NCBI RefSeq assembly: GCF_900115165.1
Contig: NZ_FOVP01000012.1
Location: 62,001 to 126,000, forward strand
Length of the DNA: 64,000 bases
Origin: Roseovarius lutimaris
Lineage (GTDB): Bacteria; Pseudomonadota; Alphaproteobacteria; Rhodobacterales; Rhodobacteraceae
Direction of reading: 5' to 3'
How positions within the stretch are numbered: the first letter of the stretch is position 1; each line of letters begins with the position of its first letter. The translations under genes were made by a program, and so were the position numbers. Positions 1 to 8,489 of this stretch are shown here, piece by piece. The notes under the pieces were generated by a model. That model saw nothing but the letters and a program-made list of their open reading frames with translations. It had not been told where the DNA came from and ran no database searches.

Positions 1-238
1 CGCCTGGCGATCGCAACGGCACCAAGGTCGTTTCCACCGGCCCGTTATGCTCATACCAATAGCAGTTATCTTCGGGACGTAGCCGTGCCGCGTTGAGATC
101 TTGGTCGGGTGCCGCGAGGGCTGCGACAGACTCTGGAATATTCCCGATCCTGAATGGATCGTTGTCTTCCTTCGGAGGCACCGCACAGCCAGCCAGGGCC
201 AATGTTGCAACCATGATCACCGCATATTTTTGAAGCAT
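1..238 (-). CDS. Small lipoprotein, 3' end beyond the window
   Basis: Partial gene on the minus strand that starts with ATG at 238 and runs off the left edge after 79 codons. The N-terminus is a lipoprotein signal: a short hydrophobic stretch ending in lipobox L-A-G-C at residues 15-18, so Cys18 should be lipidated. The rest resembles the complete lipoprotein at 35015-35329 (shared pattern Q-D-L-x-A-x-R, PEDxCYWY, GPVETT, PLR), so the two are paralogues. No function is recognised. It is divergent from the P-type ATPase gene, with the MerR-type promoter between them. The homology and lipobox are clear; the role is unknown. Confidence 0.75.
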   Translation of the reverse strand, partial: MLQKYAVIMVATLALAGCAVPPKEDNDPFRIGNIPESVAALAAPDQDLNAARLRPEDNCYWYEHNGPVETTLVPLRSPG

Positions 239-343
239 ATCTATCTCACTCTTTGGCAGGTCAGCCGCGTCTTCAGACTTAGCGGCGCGTTTCAAGGTTC
301 CGCAGGTCGGTGTCCTTATTTGACCAAGTTTTGGTTTTAGCTC

Positions 344-374
344 TTGAAGCTCTAGTTACTGTAGGGGCTATGTC
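344..374 (+). promoter_or_regulatory. MerR-type promoter/operator of the Zn/Cd/Pb ATPase gene
   Basis: A -35 element TTGAAG (344-349) and a -10 element TATGTC (369-374) are separated by 19 bp, the long spacer typical of MerR-activated promoters. The spacer holds the imperfect dyad TCTAG-TTA-CTGTAG. From memory, this resembles the published lead-regulator (PbrR) operator read in reverse. It lies 34 bp before the ATPase start. Similar elements occur at 19136, 19417, 26446 and 27730. Confidence 0.8.
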
Positions 375-407
375 AATGTGGAATGAACGAATCCCGAGGT
401 CAATCCC

Positions 408-2804
408 ATGTCTTCCAATGGCCAACGCCACGACCACAAGCACAGCTCTGACTGCAGTCACGATCATGGTGATGATCACAAACATGCGAGCGGAGTTTCC
501 CACTCTAATGGAGAAGGTGCTGCGTGCTGCGGTGCTGGAGCCAACACGAGACCGGCACAACCCATCCCGTCGAACGCACGACACTTCCAAGTCTCCGGCC
601 TGGATTGCGCCGAAGAGGTGGCGATCCTGAACCGGGTTGTCGGGCCGAAAGTGGGCGGAACCGAACACCTGGCATTCGACGTGATCAACGGGCGAATGAC
701 CATCCTCGACAGCGCCGAGAGGATATCAGACGACGAAGTCACGCAGGTGGTCGCGACGACCGGCATGAGCGCGAAGCCATGGGATGCCGACAACGCAGCA
801 GAGGACCAGGCGGCGCATCTGGCACGTCAGAAGCGCTTTACCTTGTTGAGCGGCGGCTTCTGGGCAGCGGGATTCCTTTTCCACATTGTCGAGACCGGCA
901 TGGGCGGCGCGCTCGGGCTCTTTGCGGGGCATGGCGAGGTGCCGATGCCTATGGCGGAAGCAGGGCTCTTCGCCGTCGCAATTCTTTTTGGCGTCTGGCT
1001 TGTCGCGCCCAAGGCTTGGTCTTCGGCGCGAAGGCTTAGCCCCGACATGAACTTGCTCATGGTGGTGGCCGTCGCGGGCGCCATCGGCCTCGGTGAGTTT
1101 TTCGAAGCGGCGACGGTCGCCTTCTTCTTCTCGCTTTCGCTTTTTCTGGAGAGCTGGAGCGTGGGGCGGGCGCGCAATGCGGTTTCCGCGCTGCTGGATC
1201 TCGCACCGCCCACGGCGCGAGTGCTTTATGACGACGGGTCGGAAGCCGACGTACCGGCCGCTGCCGTGGCAGTCAATGCAAGGTTTATCGTGCGCGGCGG
1301 CGACCGCATCCCCCTCGACGGTGAAGTCGTGGACGGGGCAGGGGCCGTCGATCAGGCCCCTATTACCGGCGAAAGCGCGCTGGTGCCAAAGGAACGCGGC
1401 GATGAGGTCTATGCTGGCACGATCAACGGCGAGGGCACGCTGACGGTGCGGGCGACCAAACCCGCGTCGGACACGGTGCTCGCAAAGATCATTCGAATGG
1501 TGGGCGATGCCCATGCCCGCCGAGCGCCAGTCGAGCAGTGGGTGGCCAAGTTCGCGCGCATCTACACACCCATCGTGATGGCTCTGGCGATCACCATCGC
1601 ACTGGTGCCGCCACTCCTGCTTGGCGGCGCTTGGGACTACTGGTTCTACAATGCGCTGGTGCTTCTGGTCATCGCCTGCCCCTGTGCCCTTGTCATCTCG
1701 ACACCGGTTTCCATCGTCGCGGCGCTCACCGCCTCAGCGCGGGCGGGGGTGCTGATCAAGGGCGGCGCCTATGTCGAAGCACCCGGGCGCACCACGGCGC
1801 TGGCGATGGACAAGACCGGGACGATCACCATGGGCGAACCCGAAGTGGCGGCGGTGCATCCGCTGGGCGACGCCTCCGCGCGTGACCTCATGACGCTGGC
1901 GGCAGGCCTGGAGGCAAGATCCTCGCACCCGCTGGCGCGTGCCATCCTCGCGCGTGCCGAAACGGATGGCATCGACGTATCTGCCGCGGAGGACACGCGC
2001 ACCGTGCCGGGGCGCGGGCTGGAAGGACGCGCCGACGTGCGCGCGATCTGGCTCGGTTCGGATCGGTTCGCCGAGGAGAAAGGTTTCGGCAATTCCATTC
2101 CGTCGGATCTGCGGGAGCGGATCGAAGGGGCAGGGAACACCCTCGTTGCCGTGGGTGACGAGACCGGCGTGACCGGCGTACTAGAACTTCGCGACCGCAT
2201 CCGCCCCGATGCCAAGGGAATCGTTGCGCGGCTGCACGCGCAGGGAGTGAAAACGATTGTGATGCTGACAGGCGACAACGAACGCACCGCGCGTGCCGTG
2301 GCGGCCGAGGTCGGCATTGACGAGGTGCGCGCCGAACTCTTGCCAGAAGACAAGGTCACGGCCATCGAGGAACTGGTCGCGAACCACGACATGGTGGCAA
2401 TGATCGGTGACGGCGTCAACGATGCACCAGCCATGGCGCGCGCGCATTATGCCATTGCCATGGGGGCTGTCGGATCAGACGCGGCGATCGAGACGGCAGA
2501 TATCGCGCTCATGACCGACGATCTGGCTCGGGTGCCGTGGCTGATTGCACACTCTCGCCGGACAATGACAATCATCCACCAGAATATCGGCATATCGCTG
2601 GCGACCAAGGCGCTGTTCGTCGGGCTGACCGCATTTGGCATGGCCTCGATGTGGGGCGCCATCGCAGCGGATGTGGGCGTATCCCTGTTGGTGGTCGCCA
2701 ATGCGCTGCGGCTTTTGAACGGCCATCGGATCAAGGACGGGCCTTCGGGCGGTGAGCTGGTGGGCGAGCAGATAGCGAAGGGAGCACTGGCGCACGGTCA
2801 TTGA
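408..2804 (+). CDS. Heavy-metal P1B-type ATPase, Zn/Cd/Pb exporter (ZntA/CadA/PbrA-like)
   Basis: 798 aa inner-membrane ATPase expected to pump Zn(II), Cd(II) or Pb(II) out of the cytoplasm. In order: a His-rich N-terminus (residues 8-33) with a CC pair at 40-41, a heavy-metal-associated domain with G-L-D-C at 64-67, membrane helices, the CPC ion motif in ACPCALVIST (around 423), phosphorylation motif DKTGTIT (around 468) and GDGVNDAP (around 666). The CPC followed by serine/threonine-rich ALVISTPVS is typical of the ZntA group rather than CopA. It follows a MerR-type promoter and probably belongs to the regulon of the MerR gene at 26588. Metal preference is inferred from family and regulator, not proven. 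Confidence 0.93.
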   Translation: MSSNGQRHDHKHSSDCSHDHGDDHKHASGVSHSNGEGAACCGAGANTRPAQPIPSNARHFQVSGLDCAEEVAILNRVVGPKVGGTEHLAFDVINGRMTILDSAERISDDEVTQVVATTGMSAKPWDADNAAEDQAAHLARQKRFTLLSGGFWAAGFLFHIVETGMGGALGLFAGHGEVPMPMAEAGLFAVAILFGVWLVAPKAWSSARRLSPDMNLLMVVAVAGAIGLGEFFEAATVAFFFSLSLFLESWSVGRARNAVSALLDLAPPTARVLYDDGSEADVPAAAVAVNARFIVRGGDRIPLDGEVVDGAGAVDQAPITGESALVPKERGDEVYAGTINGEGTLTVRATKPASDTVLAKIIRMVGDAHARRAPVEQWVAKFARIYTPIVMALAITIALVPPLLLGGAWDYWFYNALVLLVIACPCALVISTPVSIVAALTASARAGVLIKGGAYVEAPGRTTALAMDKTGTITMGEPEVAAVHPLGDASARDLMTLAAGLEARSSHPLARAILARAETDGIDVSAAEDTRTVPGRGLEGRADVRAIWLGSDRFAEEKGFGNSIPSDLRERIEGAGNTLVAVGDETGVTGVLELRDRIRPDAKGIVARLHAQGVKTIVMLTGDNERTARAVAAEVGIDEVRAELLPEDKVTAIEELVANHDMVAMIGDGVNDAPAMARAHYAIAMGAVGSDAAIETADIALMTDDLARVPWLIAHSRRTMTIIHQNIGISLATKALFVGLTAFGMASMWGAIAADVGVSLLVVANALRLLNGHRIKDGPSGGELVGEQIAKGALAHGH

Positions 2805-2868
2805 TCCGACGTCTTCGGTAGAGTAACGTCTGTTATCAAGCAGACCTCGCAAAAAGGGGCGTCGAGCA

Positions 2869-3381
2869 GTGACAAACATCAAATTTCCACGGCGTGCCTT
2901 TCTGATGGGCGGATTGGTCGCCTTTCTATCAGGCTGTGCCAGCAAGTTCCGGTCGTACAACGGACCCGAGGTGACCCGGCTGCGCATGTATAAGGCACAG
3001 CGGTCTCTGGTTCTGGACGGAACGGATGACGTCTTGCGGACCTATCCCATCGGATTAGGCTTCGCGCCCGAAGGTCACAAGCAGTTCGAGGGGGATGGCC
3101 GTACGCCGGAGGGCTCCTACGTGATTGACCGGCGCAACCCGGACAGCCTTTTTCACCTCTCCATCGGCATCTCATATCCCAACGCCGCAGACATAGCTTT
3201 GGCGCAGGCTGAAGGAAAGTCGCCCGGTGGCGACATTTTCATCCACGGCGGACCGCGCAAGGGGATCGACCCAATAAATGTCCGCGACTGGACGGCAGGC
3301 TGCATCGCCGTCACTGACCGCCAGATCGAGGAAATCTATGCCATGGTCAGGGACGGGACGCCGATCGACATTTACGCCTAA
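2869..3381 (+). CDS. L,D-transpeptidase (YkuD family) lipoprotein
   Basis: 170 aa. The GTG start at 2869 is favoured by an AAGGGG ribosome site about 10 bp upstream. The N-terminus has RR, a hydrophobic run and lipobox L-S-G-C around residues 20-23. The catalytic YkuD signature is present as HGGP (around 126) followed by W-T-A-G-C-I-A-V with the catalytic Cys around 142. Such enzymes cross-link peptidoglycan stem peptides or attach proteins to them in the periplasm. It follows the ATPase gene by 64 bp on the same strand and may be co-transcribed. A second, distinct YkuD gene lies at 34287, also close to a paralogue of the lipoprotein at position 1. Confidence 0.88.
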   Translation: MTNIKFPRRAFLMGGLVAFLSGCASKFRSYNGPEVTRLRMYKAQRSLVLDGTDDVLRTYPIGLGFAPEGHKQFEGDGRTPEGSYVIDRRNPDSLFHLSIGISYPNAADIALAQAEGKSPGGDIFIHGGPRKGIDPINVRDWTAGCIAVTDRQIEEIYAMVRDGTPIDIYA

Positions 3382-3384
3382 GGA

Positions 3385-4143
3385 TCAGGTGAAGCGGCGC
3401 CGCATCGCGACGTTGATCGCCTCAATGGCGATGACCATGACGACGACGGCAACCGTGACGCTGGCCGCCTTGTCATACTGGAAAGAGCGCACGTAGGTCT
3501 GGATGTAAAAGCCGATCCCGCCCGCGCCGACAATCCCGAGGATCAGCGACTCTCGCAGGTTCAGTTCGAACCGGAAGATTGTGTCGCGGGCGACGACCGG
3601 CGCCATCTGCGGCCAGATCGCATGTCTGAGCCGCACGAGCGGCCCGGCGCCCGCGCTTTCCAGCGCAGCGATGGGCGCGCGGGAAACGCCGTCGATCGCC
3701 TCGGCATAGAATTTGGCGAGCATCCCCGTCGCATGAAACGCGACCGCGATGATGCCGGGCAGCGGCCCGAGCCCGACAGCGCCGACCATAAGCATGGCCA
3801 CCAGGATCAGCGGAATCGCCCTGATGAAAGCAAGCAGCGTTCGAACCGGCCGAAAAACTGCACGCGCTACCATCGTCTCGGACGCCAGAATGCCGAGTGG
3901 GATTGACAGGATCACCGCGCCGAGAGTGCCGAGGATCGCGATCCTCAGCGTTTCCGCGCTGCCCTTCTTGATCTCAGCCATCACCGTCGGGTCAGGCGGA
4001 AACATCCGACCGAGAAAATCTGCGATCCGCGGACCGGCGGACATGAGACGCGTCAACTCGACGTCGGCCGTGGCGAAGGACCACAGGATCGCGCCGGCGA
4101 TCAGGGCGCTGGTCGCGAACCCGCCGAATTCGCGAAACCGCAT
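3385..4143 (-). CDS. phnE: PhnE-type ABC transporter permease
   Basis: 252 aa membrane protein with about six hydrophobic segments and the binding-protein-dependent permease pattern (E-S-A-G-A-G-P-L-V-R near the middle, R-E-S-L-I-L-G-I-V-G-A-G-G-I-G later). It is the last gene of a four-gene minus-strand operon: di-haem peroxidase, PhnD, PhnC, PhnE. Its ATG overlaps the stop of the ATPase gene by one base. The family usually imports phosphonate, phosphite or phosphate. Because the operon faces mntR across an MntR-like palindrome and begins with a peroxidase, a metal- or redox-linked substrate should be considered. It ends 3 bp from the convergent YkuD gene. Confidence 0.85.
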   Translation of the reverse strand: MRFREFGGFATSALIAGAILWSFATADVELTRLMSAGPRIADFLGRMFPPDPTVMAEIKKGSAETLRIAILGTLGAVILSIPLGILASETMVARAVFRPVRTLLAFIRAIPLILVAMLMVGAVGLGPLPGIIAVAFHATGMLAKFYAEAIDGVSRAPIAALESAGAGPLVRLRHAIWPQMAPVVARDTIFRFELNLRESLILGIVGAGGIGFYIQTYVRSFQYDKAASVTVAVVVMVIAIEAINVAMRRRFT

Positions 4144-4925
4144 CAGGATACCGCCCGGAGGCCGGTACCGGGCATTGGTTCTATCTCCCTGTAGAGATCC
4201 GCTGTTGCAGCCTCGTTCAACTCGGGGGTCGGCACGTCAAAGACGATCCGCCCGCCGCGAATGCCGATGATACGCTGCGCGAAACGCCGCGCCAGGTCTG
4301 GCTGGTGCGAGGAAAACAGCGCCGTCGCTCCGCGCGCCCGCGCCGCGCCGGTCAGCAGCGACAGGATCTCGCCGGCGCGGGCGGGGTCGAGACTGCTCAC
4401 CGGCTCATCGGCGAGGATCAGACGCGGTTCCTGGGCCAGACAGCGCGCGATGGCCACACGCTGCCGCTGACCGCCGCTGAGACTGTCGACCCGGCGCCCT
4501 GCGAGATCACCAATGCCGCAATCGGCAAGGGCTGCGCGCACAATCTCCAGATCATGCGCGGTTGGTGATCCCAGCAGGGCCCGTAGGGGGGGCATGCGTC
4601 CCAGGCGACCATTGAGGACGTTGCGCAGAACCGTGGAGCGTTCGACCAACGCAAACTCCTGAAACACGAAACCGGTATCCGGACGGCGCACACGCGGCGG
4701 CGGCTGGTCGGGATCGAGCGGTGCCCCCAGAACCGATACCCGCCCGCTCCAGCCCCGGAGCCGGCCGTCGAGCAGTGCCAGCAGGGTCGTTTTCCCTGCC
4801 CCGGATGGGCCCAGCAAAGCGACGCTTTCACCCGCCGGAATCGTAAGCGAAACCCGTTCCAGCGCCGGGAGGTCCGTTCCCGGATGGGTAAAGCTCAGGT
4901 CGTCGATTTGGGCGGCAATGCTCAT
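4143..4925 (-). CDS. phnC: PhnC-type ABC transporter ATP-binding protein
   Basis: 260 aa cytoplasmic ATPase subunit. Walker A is G-P-S-G-A-G-K-T-T (around 38-46), the ABC signature L-S-G-G-Q-R-Q-R-V (around 150), Walker B L-I-L-A-D-E-P (around 170), and a switch His follows in SSHQPD. Length is usual for PhnC. The ATG at 4925 overlaps the phnD stop (ATGA), which implies translational coupling. It should energise import through the PhnE-like permease. Substrate is uncertain because no other phosphonate catabolism gene is in view. Confidence 0.9.
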   Translation of the reverse strand: MSIAAQIDDLSFTHPGTDLPALERVSLTIPAGESVALLGPSGAGKTTLLALLDGRLRGWSGRVSVLGAPLDPDQPPPRVRRPDTGFVFQEFALVERSTVLRNVLNGRLGRMPPLRALLGSPTAHDLEIVRAALADCGIGDLAGRRVDSLSGGQRQRVAIARCLAQEPRLILADEPVSSLDPARAGEILSLLTGAARARGATALFSSHQPDLARRFAQRIIGIRGGRIVFDVPTPELNEAATADLYREIEPMPGTGLRAVS

Positions 4926-5797
4926 TCCAACAGCCCGTATCGGCGCGCCATGTCGCGCACGCCGTCGTAGGCGGCGGAGTCGGACCTGACATAGCCGTCC
5001 GGGCCGTAGAGATAGCGCAGCTTTTTGCGGTTCTCTGGTGCGTTGAGCCGCAGCATCGCGTCGATGAACCGGTTCTGAAGGCCGGCGTCGAGCCCCGGGC
5101 GTGCGATCACGAGGTGACTCGGGATTGGCTCGCTTTCCACGATCCAGGTTACTTCTGCCTGCTGCCGCGGCGTCAGAAGCAGATCGGCGTATTGGCTAGC
5201 GCCTGCGGCATCGACCAGACCCTCGGCCATCGCTTGCATCGCCTGCTGGTAGCCGCCCGCGAAGAAGACGCGGCCGAAGAACGCATCCGCCGCGGTGGGG
5301 CCTTCGATCAGCCCGGCCTTAACGAATTCGGCGAGCGGATAGAGATAGCCCGATTCCGAGATTGGATCAGCGAAGGCAATGTTACGCCCGCGCAGGTCGG
5401 CGAGCGAGCCGATGCCGCTGTCGCGGCGCACGAAGATGCGGCCCGTGTAACTCGGCGCGTCGCGGTAGACCTCGGACAGAAGCGGCACGGCACCGATCTC
5501 GGCCTCGGCCAGAACGAAGGGCAGGGCGCCCATGAAGGAAATATCTGCATCGCCGTTTCTCAGTGCCTCGACCGCGGCGGCGTGGTCGATGGTGACGAAC
5601 CCTTCGACGGGGACGCCGACCTCACTGGCCAGCCAGCCGGTGATGGCCTCGATATCGCCCAGCAGCTTTTCCGGGTTCTCTTGCGGGATGAAGGCTAGCC
5701 GCAACCTAACGTCCTGCGCGGCGAGCGGGGTCGCCAGAGACATAGCGCTCGCGCTGGCCAGAAGCAGGGCCGTTCTGCGGTTCACGTGCATCGCCAT
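4922..5797 (-). CDS. phnD: PhnD-type periplasmic substrate-binding protein
   Basis: About 291 aa. The ATG at 5797 overlaps the TGA of the upstream peroxidase gene. The N-terminus has RR followed by a hydrophobic run and an A-A-Q cleavage site, so export to the periplasm is expected. The body has PhnD-family landmarks: I-P-Q-E-N-P near the start, D-I-S-F-M-G-A-L-P-F, S-Y-T-G-R-I-F-V-R-R-D-S-G-I, and F-A-D-P-I-S-E-S-G-Y. The residues in this last pocket motif suggest an oxyanion ligand. Oddly it is tied to a MauG-like peroxidase and an mntR gene instead of phosphonate enzymes, so the name gives the family and not a proven ligand. Confidence 0.87.
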   Translation of the reverse strand: MAMHVNRRTALLLASASAMSLATPLAAQDVRLRLAFIPQENPEKLLGDIEAITGWLASEVGVPVEGFVTIDHAAAVEALRNGDADISFMGALPFVLAEAEIGAVPLLSEVYRDAPSYTGRIFVRRDSGIGSLADLRGRNIAFADPISESGYLYPLAEFVKAGLIEGPTAADAFFGRVFFAGGYQQAMQAMAEGLVDAAGASQYADLLLTPRQQAEVTWIVESEPIPSHLVIARPGLDAGLQNRFIDAMLRLNAPENRKKLRYLYGPDGYVRSDSAAYDGVRDMARRYGLLE

Positions 5798-7680
5798 CAA
5801 AAGGCCCTCGCTTCGACTGTATCGGCCTCGGTCTGGAACGCGCTCCAGCTTGCTTCGGCGGCTGCCCAGTCGCCGTCACGCACGGCGGCGCCGACATCGG
5901 CCAACCGCCCGGCCAACGCGTAGACCTCGGGACGCGCAGCAAGGTTCGACATGGTACTGGCGTCAGCTGCAAGGTCGGCGGCCACGGTGTCGGTCAGCAG
6001 CAGGATATGCTCCGCGTCCCGCCGCGGCAGCAGCGTGTCGATTGTCGAGGCGAAGGTCGTCAGTTCGGCGAATGCCAGTCGGAAGGCGGTGTTCTCGGCA
6101 TCGAAAGCTTCATAGGGCTCGTCCGCCGCGCCCACGGTCTGCAGATAGGCGGTCAGATCAGTTCGTTCCGCTTCGGTCAGCCCGAGCGTCTTCGTCTCGT
6201 CGAACCAGTCTACGACAGCCGCCAGGGTCGGCAGCGATCCGTCATGGAAATAGGGCGCGGTATAGGCGGTGCCGAGCAGGGTGGGGGTGTCCAGCGCACC
6301 GGCACGGGCGCCTTCATAGGCCGGCGCGACGGAGCCGATGTCGTGCGCCTGTCGGTCCAGGAAGTTGGCGTCCGGCATATGGCAACTGGCACAGGAGCGG
6401 TCGCCGAGTCCCGCGAAGGGCGTGTTGAAGATCGCTTCGCCGCGTTGCGCGGCCTCTGGGGCCGACTCGGTCAGTTGGCCGTCCGGTGTCAGCATGGAGT
6501 TGGGTAGGAAGTCGAACTCGAGCATGTAGGCGACCAGCGCGTCCATCATGAAAGGCGTCGGCTCCGCGCCGCCGAACTCGTTGACGACAACGTTGCGGGT
6601 GAAGTCGCGCAGGGAGGCAAAACGACCGTCGCGACCGTAGGGGCCGGTGAAACGCAAGCCGCGAAGGCTTGGAATGTCGAGCGGGTCGTCACGCCGGTCG
6701 TTGAATATCGGGTTGAAAAAGGCGCCGTCGACGTCGATCGCGCCCGGCTGGTGGCTGGCACCCGGAATGAACAGCCGTTGGTTGACGTCCGAGCGATTGT
6801 GACAGGTCGAGCAGGCGAGACCGAGATCGCGCGCCGGGCTGCCGAAGATTTGCGCGCTGTCGAACAGCATGTCGCCGTAGGCCACGAGCGGCAGGTCGGT
6901 CTCGTCGATGCCCTGTTCCTCGAAATTGAGAACGAGACGCGGCAGCGGATCCTGATCGAAGATGTCGGAGCCCGGTGGCAGGCTTGGCGGTACCTCAATG
7001 GCGCGACCGCTGAGTATCGCAGTTTCCGGCAAGGCGCTCAGCGTCTGACGCGGAGCAAAATCGTCAATGAGATAGTTCTGCGCGAGGTAGTCGGAGATGA
7101 CCCTGCGCGCGGCCACCATCGTGTCGCGATCCGCGCTTGTGGCACCTGCGCCCAGGACCCCGACGGAACCCGTACTGCTGTTCAACTCCAGCCAGGCAAG
7201 GCCGATCTGCCGCGCGACATCAGACTCGGCGGTGGCGATACCGTCCGCAAACGCGCGATAAAGTTCCCTAGCTGTCCGCACGGCCTGCTGCGCACGCGCC
7301 GGGTCTTCGGCAGCGATAACACGGTCCAGTTCCTCTTCGATCCTGAGCGCGATCAGCCGCGTCGCCTCGACAAAGGCCGCCTGCCGGTCTTCATGCGTGA
7401 TCGCGTTCAGAAGCTGGGCAGCGTCGATGTCGCTTTCGCGATCCAGCCACGTCAGGGCACCGATGGAGAATTCCGAACCCCGGTAGGGGTCCGTCCAGGC
7501 GGTCTCAATATCATCCCAGGGCAGAGGCTCGAGATTTCCAAGAAAGAGCGTCAGCCTGTAGGCCGCCGCCTCGGGAAGCCAGGGGGTCTCCTTAGCAGGT
7601 GTTGCGGCCGCAGGTCCGGACAGGACGAGCACACTGGCTAACGTGGCGAGCAACACTCCCAGGAAATTTCGTATCACCAT
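5797..7680 (-). CDS. MauG/CcpA-like di-haem cytochrome c peroxidase with N-terminal helical domain
   Basis: 627 aa from the ATG at 7680; an in-frame TTG at 7695 is a less likely start. A signal peptide ending in P-A-A-A-T-P directs it to the periplasm. About 210 mainly helical residues come next (imelysin/EfeO-like in feel, not assigned). The di-haem peroxidase part has two c-type haem sites, C-S-T-C-H around residue 285 and C-A-S-C-H around residue 430. Members reduce peroxide with cytochrome c or act as MauG-like oxidases. It is the first gene of the peroxidase-phnDCE operon, with the MntR-like palindrome immediately upstream. Mature protein needs cytochrome c maturation, and ccmFGHI lies at 19.6-23.8 kb. 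Confidence 0.85.
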   Translation of the reverse strand: MVIRNFLGVLLATLASVLVLSGPAAATPAKETPWLPEAAAYRLTLFLGNLEPLPWDDIETAWTDPYRGSEFSIGALTWLDRESDIDAAQLLNAITHEDRQAAFVEATRLIALRIEEELDRVIAAEDPARAQQAVRTARELYRAFADGIATAESDVARQIGLAWLELNSSTGSVGVLGAGATSADRDTMVAARRVISDYLAQNYLIDDFAPRQTLSALPETAILSGRAIEVPPSLPPGSDIFDQDPLPRLVLNFEEQGIDETDLPLVAYGDMLFDSAQIFGSPARDLGLACSTCHNRSDVNQRLFIPGASHQPGAIDVDGAFFNPIFNDRRDDPLDIPSLRGLRFTGPYGRDGRFASLRDFTRNVVVNEFGGAEPTPFMMDALVAYMLEFDFLPNSMLTPDGQLTESAPEAAQRGEAIFNTPFAGLGDRSCASCHMPDANFLDRQAHDIGSVAPAYEGARAGALDTPTLLGTAYTAPYFHDGSLPTLAAVVDWFDETKTLGLTEAERTDLTAYLQTVGAADEPYEAFDAENTAFRLAFAELTTFASTIDTLLPRRDAEHILLLTDTVAADLAADASTMSNLAARPEVYALAGRLADVGAAVRDGDWAAAEASWSAFQTEADTVEARAF

Positions 7681-7695
7681 AACCTCCAGAGACAA

Positions 7696-7715
7696 AAGTT
7701 AGACATGGCTAACTT
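7696..7715. promoter_or_regulatory. 20-bp palindrome between mntR and the peroxidase operon (MntR/DtxR-type operator)
   Basis: Perfect 7-bp arms AAGTTAG and CTAACTT flank a six-base centre ACATGG. It sits 16 bp from the peroxidase ATG and about 57 bp from the mntR ATG, well placed to control both divergent transcripts. DtxR/MntR proteins bind dyads of this size, so this is the most likely operator of the adjacent regulator. This is inferred from symmetry and position. Confidence 0.65.
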
Positions 7716-7771
7716 ATCTACCCTCAGCAAACAAGTTGTCAATCCCGCTGTTTCGCTGCAAAGTCCCAAGT

Positions 7772-8242
7772 ATGACAAAGCTGCAATCACATGGGCGTGA
7801 ACCGTTTGAAACTGTCGACAGGGCTCCCGAAGCACAGGCCGAGGGGTTTGCGACCGTGCGTCAGGCGCATGAGAGCGAAATGGCGGAGGACTACGTCGAG
7901 TTGATCGCGGAACTCATCGAGACGCGCGGAGAGGCCAGACCGGTCGAGATTGCAGAACGACTTGGCGTGAAACCGCCAACCGTGACGAAGAACATTTCGC
8001 GGCTCAAGGCCGCTGGCCTTGTTCGGAGGGAGCCATACCGCGCGATATTCCTCACCGATTCTGGCCAGGAGCTGGCGGAGGCCTGTCGACAGCGCCACCG
8101 GATCGTCGTTGCGTTTCTTTGCAGCCTCGGGATCGACGAAGAAACCGCGGAACGCGATGCGGAAGGGATCGAGCACCACGTCAGCGAAACAACGCTGGTG
8201 GCTTTCGGACAAGCGCTGAAGCAATCCTGGAAGCATGAATAG
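7772..8242 (+). CDS. mntR: Manganese-responsive DtxR-family repressor MntR
   Basis: 156 aa from the ATG at 7772. An in-frame ATG at 7736 adds 12 residues that do not match the family. The winged helix holds E-I-A-E-R-L-G-V-K-P-P-T-V-T-K-N-I-S-R-L. The dimer/metal domain holds the MntR pattern R-H-R-I-V plus D-A-E-G-I-E-H-H-V-S, whose Glu and His residues bind Mn(II). It matches the short alphaproteobacterial MntR form without the SH3-like third domain. It is divergent from the peroxidase-phnDCE operon with a strong palindrome between, so that operon is its likely target. No mntH or sitABCD is in view. Confidence 0.9.
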   Translation: MTKLQSHGREPFETVDRAPEAQAEGFATVRQAHESEMAEDYVELIAELIETRGEARPVEIAERLGVKPPTVTKNISRLKAAGLVRREPYRAIFLTDSGQELAEACRQRHRIVVAFLCSLGIDEETAERDAEGIEHHVSETTLVAFGQALKQSWKHE

Positions 8243-8489
8243 CGACTCAGCGGGCTCTCGCGATAGTGATGAGGTCACGACGACCAGGGAAGCGAGGCCA
8301 GCGGTCAAAGTCCGGGACGAGGCTTGTATGCTGACTCCGAACTCTGGCGCTAAAAGCCGATTGGGTCTTTCGTACCCAGGTAAGCCGGAGGTGGTGCGTA
8401 CCTAATCCTCTCCTTAAGACTGACTGTTGGCCGAAGTTTCCGGTCGTTGGGACATGCCGTGGGCGCTACCCTGAATTTTTGTCGATCGT

